DNA of 64,000 nucleotides from Dasypus novemcinctus. Its lineage: Eukaryota; Chordata; Mammalia; Cingulata; Dasypodidae. Made by a program: the position numbers and the translations under genes. Where the stretch lies: positions 10,665,405 through 10,729,404 of the forward strand of contig NC_092216.1 in NCBI RefSeq assembly GCF_030445035.2, given 5' to 3'. Positions 58,903 through 64,000 of the stretch are shown here, piece by piece; the stretch's first letter is position 1; every line of letters starts with the position of its first letter. The notes beneath the pieces were generated by a model that saw only the letters and a list, made by a program, of their open reading frames with translations, did not search any database and was not told where the DNA came from.

Positions 58903-59500
58903 TGTTGGGGGACCAAATATCTGAAAGCAACTTGTTTGTTTCCTGTTGTTCAGAAGCAAAGAAAAGAATTATATGTAAATTAGAAGGTAACGAGATGCAA
59001 CCCTCCTTTGGTGCCAGATTCCATTTGTTGTGATCAAGAACATTCTGTTAAAGCAATGAGGTATGAAAACCAACTTCAACCAGTTGGATGGACTTGAGCA
59101 GAAGAAGCCCTTTGCTGTCCTCAATTTAACTTGTCTAATTAACATAGTAAATTTCCCAGAATGGAGTTATCTGTCCCTCTTTTGATCATGCAATGTATGT
59201 GTAAGTGTGATTTCCTGAACATACTAATTATAAAACTTTATAACCAGCTATGTGTGTTCATTCATATGCACAAAAGCTAACGCATAATCAAAGCAAATAC
59301 TAAGTAGAAAGTTAGGTATTTAAGCAAGGGTTAAACTACAGCACAGGAAGCCAGGTCTAAGACACTTTAGACCAAACTTGGCTCCTGTCTACAGATATAA
59401 TAAATGTAAGACCAGCTTAATTTTTGTGTTAAAATTTTTTTTCTCTACATCTCAAAGGCCCAGCTTTGGGGCCTAAACACTATTGCTTGAACAATCTGTC
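58903..59500 (+). mobile_element. Endogenous retrovirus 3' LTR
   Basis: It begins TGTTGGGGGACC at 58903, a typical LTR start. From about 59245 to 59465 it matches the 5' LTR at 40970-41195. The end is unclear: the match fades after GGCCTAAAC near 59493, and ancient L1 sequence is recognisable from about 59545. The R/U5 part with AATAAA seen upstream is not evident here, so this LTR is 3'-truncated or diverged. Confidence 0.65.
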
Positions 59501-59544
59501 CAAAGTATACACCAAATGGCTCTCAGTTTTACAGTTATGAAATC

Positions 59545-62500
59545 ATCACATCTTTTTTTTTAAATGCCTCTTTAATCCTCTGTAATGTCCTTTCCTGCAG
59601 GTCTAAAGAATTTCCTTTAGCATTTGTTTTTGTGGTGCTGTAGTGGTGATGAAATCCCTCAGCTTTTGTTTATCTGGGTATATCCTAATCCATCCATCAT
59701 GTAGAAAAAAAGTTTTGCTAGATATATAATTATTTGACAGTGGCTTCTTTCAGCACTTTATTTTTTTCTCTTTTCAATTTTTTAAATGTTACATTAAAAA
59801 AATATGAGTTCCCCATATACCCCTCCTCCCACATCAAAAACCTCTTTCATCATCATGGCACATTCATTGCATTGGAATACACTTTGGAGCATTGCTGTAC
59901 AACATGGATAATGGTTTATATTGTAGTTTACACTCTCCCCCAGTCCACCCAGCGGGCCATGGCAGGAAATACAATGTCCAGCATCTGTCTCTGCAGTACC
60001 ACCCAGGACAACTGCAAGTCCTGAAAATGCCCCCACATCACACCTCTTCTTCCCTCTCCCTATCCTCACTAGCTACCATGACCACTTTCTCCACATCAAT
60101 GCTACAATTGCTTCCATTACTAATCACAATAGTTCCATAGGAGAATATCAGTAAATCCACTTTAATCCATACTCTATTCCTCCATCCTGGGATGGAGTGG
60201 ATCCTGGGATGGTTATATCCACTCCACCTGTGGTGGTTGACCTTCACTTCCCCATTAGCTGGCTAGGGTAAGTCCAATAAACCAGAGAGTAGGAGTTGCA
60301 AGTATACTGAGACTTAGGGTCTGGCTGTCACACGAACAGTCCAGAGATTCATGTCTCCTGAGTATATATCAACCCTGGTGCCAATCACAGGTCCAATAAA
60401 AGTGACAGAAGAGGCATGTGTAGAAAAGTCACATCTGAGTCCAACTCCATCACACTCAGGAACACAAACTCCAAAGAAGGCCAACTGACATGACACTAAA
60501 CTCCAGAGTCATTTGCCATGACCAAAGAACCTGTGGGTCTCTATAGCCCTCTGGATAACCAGTACCTGGGGTTGTATCTACTTTGGCTGTCTCTGGGACC
60601 CTGATGAGGGTTGAATAAGTGTGACTGCTCTGATGACCTCCTCTTTTTTGGAGACTCATAGCCATATAAACTCATTTGTCCTTTCCATTTCCCCCTTTTA
60701 TTCAAGGTTAAAAAGCAGTTTTTAACACCTGATATTATATGTAGGCTGAGATATTCTGCTGGTTTGAGTTGACCCTTTTATTCAAGGTCTTTTCTAGTTA
60801 CATCATCAGTTGATGCTTGGTATTAATCCCCCAGCACCAGGGAGGCTCATCCCTGGGTGTCATGTCCCATGCTGGAGGGGAGGTAATGCATTAACATGCT
60901 GAGTTTGGCTTAGAGAGTGGCCACATTTTAGCAATATAGGTAGCTCTTAGGCACCCTGCAGCTCCAGGCCTAGTTCATATTTCAGGAGCTCAGGCTCATA
61001 AGCAGAGTCATCAGTATCAAGGGTTCATTGTTGGGCCATCCTTCTTTACTGGTCTTTGCCATTGCACTTGGGGGATTGTTGTTTCAGCATTTTAAATATT
61101 TGTACCACCTCTTTATTGCTTAATGGTTTCTGATTAAAAATTGGCTGCTAATCTTATGGATTCCCATGTATAAAACTTGTGGCTTTTCTCTTGCATCTTT
61201 CAGAACACTGACCTTGCTTTTGAATTGGAAGCTGGATTACTATGTGTTTGGTGGTGGCTTTCTTTGAATTTATCCTGATTGGGGTTCATTGGACTTCTTA
61301 ATCAGGCATATTTGTCTTTCATTAAATTTGGAGAAATATCTTTCAATATTCCTACTGCCCGTTTCATTCTTTCTTCTTCAGCACTTCCATAATGTGTTCA
61401 TTGGTATGCTTGATTACAACCCACAGGTCTCTGTTCAGTCATTTTTACTGCTTTATTCAACCTGCTCCTCAGCCTGAGTCATTTTAATTGTCTATTATTT
61501 GTGATCACTGATAATTTTTTTTTCTGCCACATCTAACTACTCTTGAAGGAAATTTTACAGTTCCATTCCTGTATACTTCAAATCCAGTTTTCCCATTTAG
61601 TCTGTAATAAAGATGTTTTAAAGAGATTCCCATATCATTCATTTATTGTTTCCTTATATCATTTATTTCTCTGTATTTTCTTTTTTTGCCTTGAGCATAC
61701 CGAGGACTACTTTTTAATGTCATTTCCTGATATGTCCAAGGTATTTTGCTCTTCATTAATGGTTTCTAGATTTATATCTTGTTCTGTTGGATGGGTATCA
61801 TTTCCTGTTTCTTTGCTTGTCTTGTAATTCCTATTATAAACTATACATTTTAATATTTTCAGTTGTCAATTCTGAGATTCAGACCTTGAGCTGTCTGTTC
61901 CTTAATTTCTATCTGGATACTTATGTAACAGAGGTTTTCTTGAGTTCCAGAAACTAATGAAACAAATGAACCAAAATGAAAAGTGCCTTTCATAGTGTTT
62001 GCAAGCTGACTGTTCTTTGGCCAGTCATCTTCTTTAGAGCTTAACTCTAAACATAAAGTTTAACCTGAATTGAAGGCAATGAGCAGTGTCTTCTCTGTCT
62101 TTTCTGAGCTGGCATGCAGTCATAGATCCTATTTCTTTTCCCAGGTTTAATCTTGCTAGTGCCCTTAGGAATCCTCATTCACAATGTGCAGTTTGAATTT
62201 CCCTCAACTACCTTTGAAATAGACTTTAACCTACTCCTGTGCTCTATTGTGTGATTAATACAGGTAGTCCTTTGTTCCAGGATGCTTTCAGCTCATTGTT
62301 TCTTACATTGCTTTAGCTGTCTTCAAATTGCTTTTCTTATTCTAGTACAAATTCTAGGGCAAGCCTAAGATAAGTTTCCTAGTTGAGTCTTTCATATTCC
62401 TACTGGCAGAATGGCCCAGACATAAACATACAGATATTTGCATTTGCATCTGTTTCCTCCAGAACAGGGCTAGAGACTCAAATGGCACAGCCAACTGGTT

Positions 62501-63050
62501 CCACTCCATATTAGGGTGGGGATGGAGAAGGAGTCTTCAGGGGCACCAGGAGATTCTATTGCTTTAGTAGTAGTTACCTTCTCTTGCTTCAACACTCACC
62601 CCATTATTGCAGAATTTCAATGGATTTTTATAGAAGAGAACTTTGTTTCCTCTGCTTCTTTTACCCCCAGAGAGTTGGAACAATGGCAATCCCTTGGAAC
62701 CAGCCCCAGCAACCTGAAGTAGCAGATAAGTGAACAGATGAAGCCAAGAGTTTGGAGGATTAGTCTTTATTTCCCACTCTGTCCCTAAAAGGCTCCATCA
62801 GGAACTCAGGTGGCAGATGCACCATTGCCTGCCATGATGTGAAGAATGGAGGATGATAGCCTCTGCAGGAAGGGCTTAAGTCACCAGTGTTTGTCACATT
62901 TTACCAAGCTTCTTCAGCTTTTCAAGTGTTCTACTAGATTCTAGAGTTTCAAAAGAGTTTATTCAGACCTTCTTGCCAGATCAATAGTTCTTTCTTTTTC
63001 ATAAAATGTATGATTCCTGGAGATTTTGACCATAATCAGCCATCTTCCCT
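59545..63050 (-). mobile_element. Ancient L1, 5' region, second half of the nest host
   Basis: This minus-strand old L1 upstream region contains the CTCAGCTTTTGTTT and TTGCTAGATATA...GACAGTGGCTTCTTTCAGCA complements typical of ancient mammalian L1s. It then runs through 61095-62700 toward CAGCCATCTTCCC at 63037-63049, whose complement (GGGAAGATGGCTG) resembles an L1 5' terminus with a YY1-type site. It continues the element of 35476-39294. A young L1 tail is inserted at 59761-61081. Positions 61560-63000 are assigned mainly by position. Confidence 0.6.
59761..61081 (-). mobile_element. Young L1 3'UTR insertion with target-site duplication
   Basis: 1.32 kb of minus-strand L1 3'UTR with its tail complement at 59761-59800. 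It is flanked by TTTCAGCACTTTA at 59748-59760 and TTTCAGCATTTTA at 61082-61094, one mismatch. It interrupts ancient L1 sequence that reads continuously once it is removed. Confidence 0.9.
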
Positions 63051-63110
63051 TAAACTCATCTCTTGTTTTCTTTTGACTAATGTTGGTAAGATATATCTTT
63101 CTAAATCCCT

Positions 63111-63534
63111 TTGCTGGGAAACAGACTTGGCCCAGTGGTCAGGGCATCCATCTACCACATGGGAGATCTGTGGTTCAAATCCCAGGCCTCCTTGACCCAT
63201 ATGGAGCTGGCTCACGCACAGTGCTGATGCTCACAAGGAGTGCTGTGCCACACAGGGTTGTCCCCGCATAGGGGAACCCCATGTGCAAGGAGTGCACAAC
63301 GTAAGGAGAGCCACCCAGCATGAAAGAAAGTTCAGCCTGCCCAAGAACGGCACCGCACACACGGAGAGTTGACAACAACATGATGCAACAAAAAGAAACA
63401 CAGATTCCCTTGCCGCTGACAACAACAGAAGTGGACAAAGAAGAACACGCAGCAAATAGACACAGAGAACAAACAACTGGGGTTGAGGAGGGGGGATAAA
63501 TAAAATAAAATAAATAAATCTTTTAAAAAATTCC
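63111..63534 (+). mobile_element. DAS-type SINE, complete
   Basis: Plus-strand SINE with clear internal RNA polymerase III promoter: A box TTGGCCCAGTGG (63127-63138) and B box GGTTCAAATCC (63172-63182). The body holds ACACAGATTCCC and CAAATAGACACAGAGAACA, and the tail AAATAAATCTTTT ends near 63525. AAATCCCTTTGC before and AAATTCCTTTCC after suggest a diverged duplication. Confidence 0.9.
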
Positions 63535-64000
63535 TTTCCTTGCATTATTTTAAATTTCGTTAACATATATATATATCAAAGTATGCCATTTTAATCATTT
63601 TCACCTGGTCATTTTGGTGGAATTAATTAAATTTACAATGTTGTGCTTACATAAACCACCACACATTATCTAAAATTTGGATTCTAAACTATTCCATGAC
63701 CTAAAACAAAAATTCTATACCCATTAAATTATAACTTTTCTAAATCCTTTTGCAAGTTTCTTGTAACCTCTATTGTACTTTCTGTTATTTATAATTGATT
63801 TATTCTAAATATTTCCCATAGGAGGATTGTACATTATTTTACATTTTATATCCAGCTTATTTCAGTAAGATATATTTGGAATTTATACATATTGTAGCAT
63901 GCATCACTTCATTTCTTATTATGGCTGAATAATATTTTCTACCATATAGTGAATTTTGCTTATTCATTTAGCTTTCAAGGAAAAATTTGTTTGTTTCTAC
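63535..64000 (-). mobile_element. Ancient L1 3'UTR, running off the window
   Basis: The minus strand shows old L1 3'UTR and the beginning of the ORF2 C-terminal region (complement of TTATGGCTGAATAATATT at 63919). It resembles 26700-27130 and 5500-6390. The rest lies beyond 64000. Confidence 0.6.

Overview
The window is mammalian nuclear DNA made almost entirely of layered retrotransposons. I found no functional host protein-coding gene. The SINEs (positions such as 14648-15049 and 63111-63534) have a tRNA-like head with A and B boxes, a GC-rich body and an AAATAAATCTTT-type tail. From memory they match the DAS SINEs of armadillo, so a xenarthran, most likely Dasypus novemcinctus, is the best guess. 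The young LINE-1 (L1) lineage has the same unusual long 3' untranslated region (3'UTR) in many copies.

Layout. 1-3400: ancient L1 (+) split by a young L1 3'UTR tail (436-2239). 3401-5245: mostly unrecognised. 5246-21320: an ancient L1 (-) whose two halves (5246-7984 and 17556-21320) are separated by a 9.6-kb mosaic of younger L1 pieces in alternating orientation, including a 5'-inverted L1 (10977-17555). 22333-25040: a 5'-inverted (twin-primed) L1 3'UTR insertion with a perfect 13-bp target-site duplication, itself carrying a nested L1 tail. 26700-28520: ancient L1 (-). 28525-31617: a decayed tandem array with a period near 65 bp, interrupted by a retrocopy of BAP18 (C17orf49) mRNA that carries a 162-bp internal triplication. 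31647-35475: L1 pieces (+) with SINEs.

35476-63050 is one nest of insertions. An ancient L1 (-) has its 3' end at 35476 and its 5' end near 63050. Inside it lies a degenerate endogenous retrovirus (5' LTR about 40950-41430, integrase and env remnants, 3' LTR from 58903). That provirus is split by an L1 (-) at 43580-48340, which carries two SINEs, and by an 8.2-kb L1 (+) at 50636-58869. The latter has a reiterated 2.1-kb 5'UTR, a frameshifted ORF1, an internally deleted ORF2 and a 2.7-kb 3'UTR. 63111-64000: a SINE and the 3'UTR of another L1 (-).

The parts do not work together as a pathway; they record a sequence of insertions. The observations most worth a second look are the L1 architecture (long 3'UTR, monomer-like 5'UTR), the inversion junctions, the 65-bp array and the rearranged BAP18 retrocopy. 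Boundaries without a stated duplication are good to about 10-50 bp. All family names rest on recognition by eye, with no database search.
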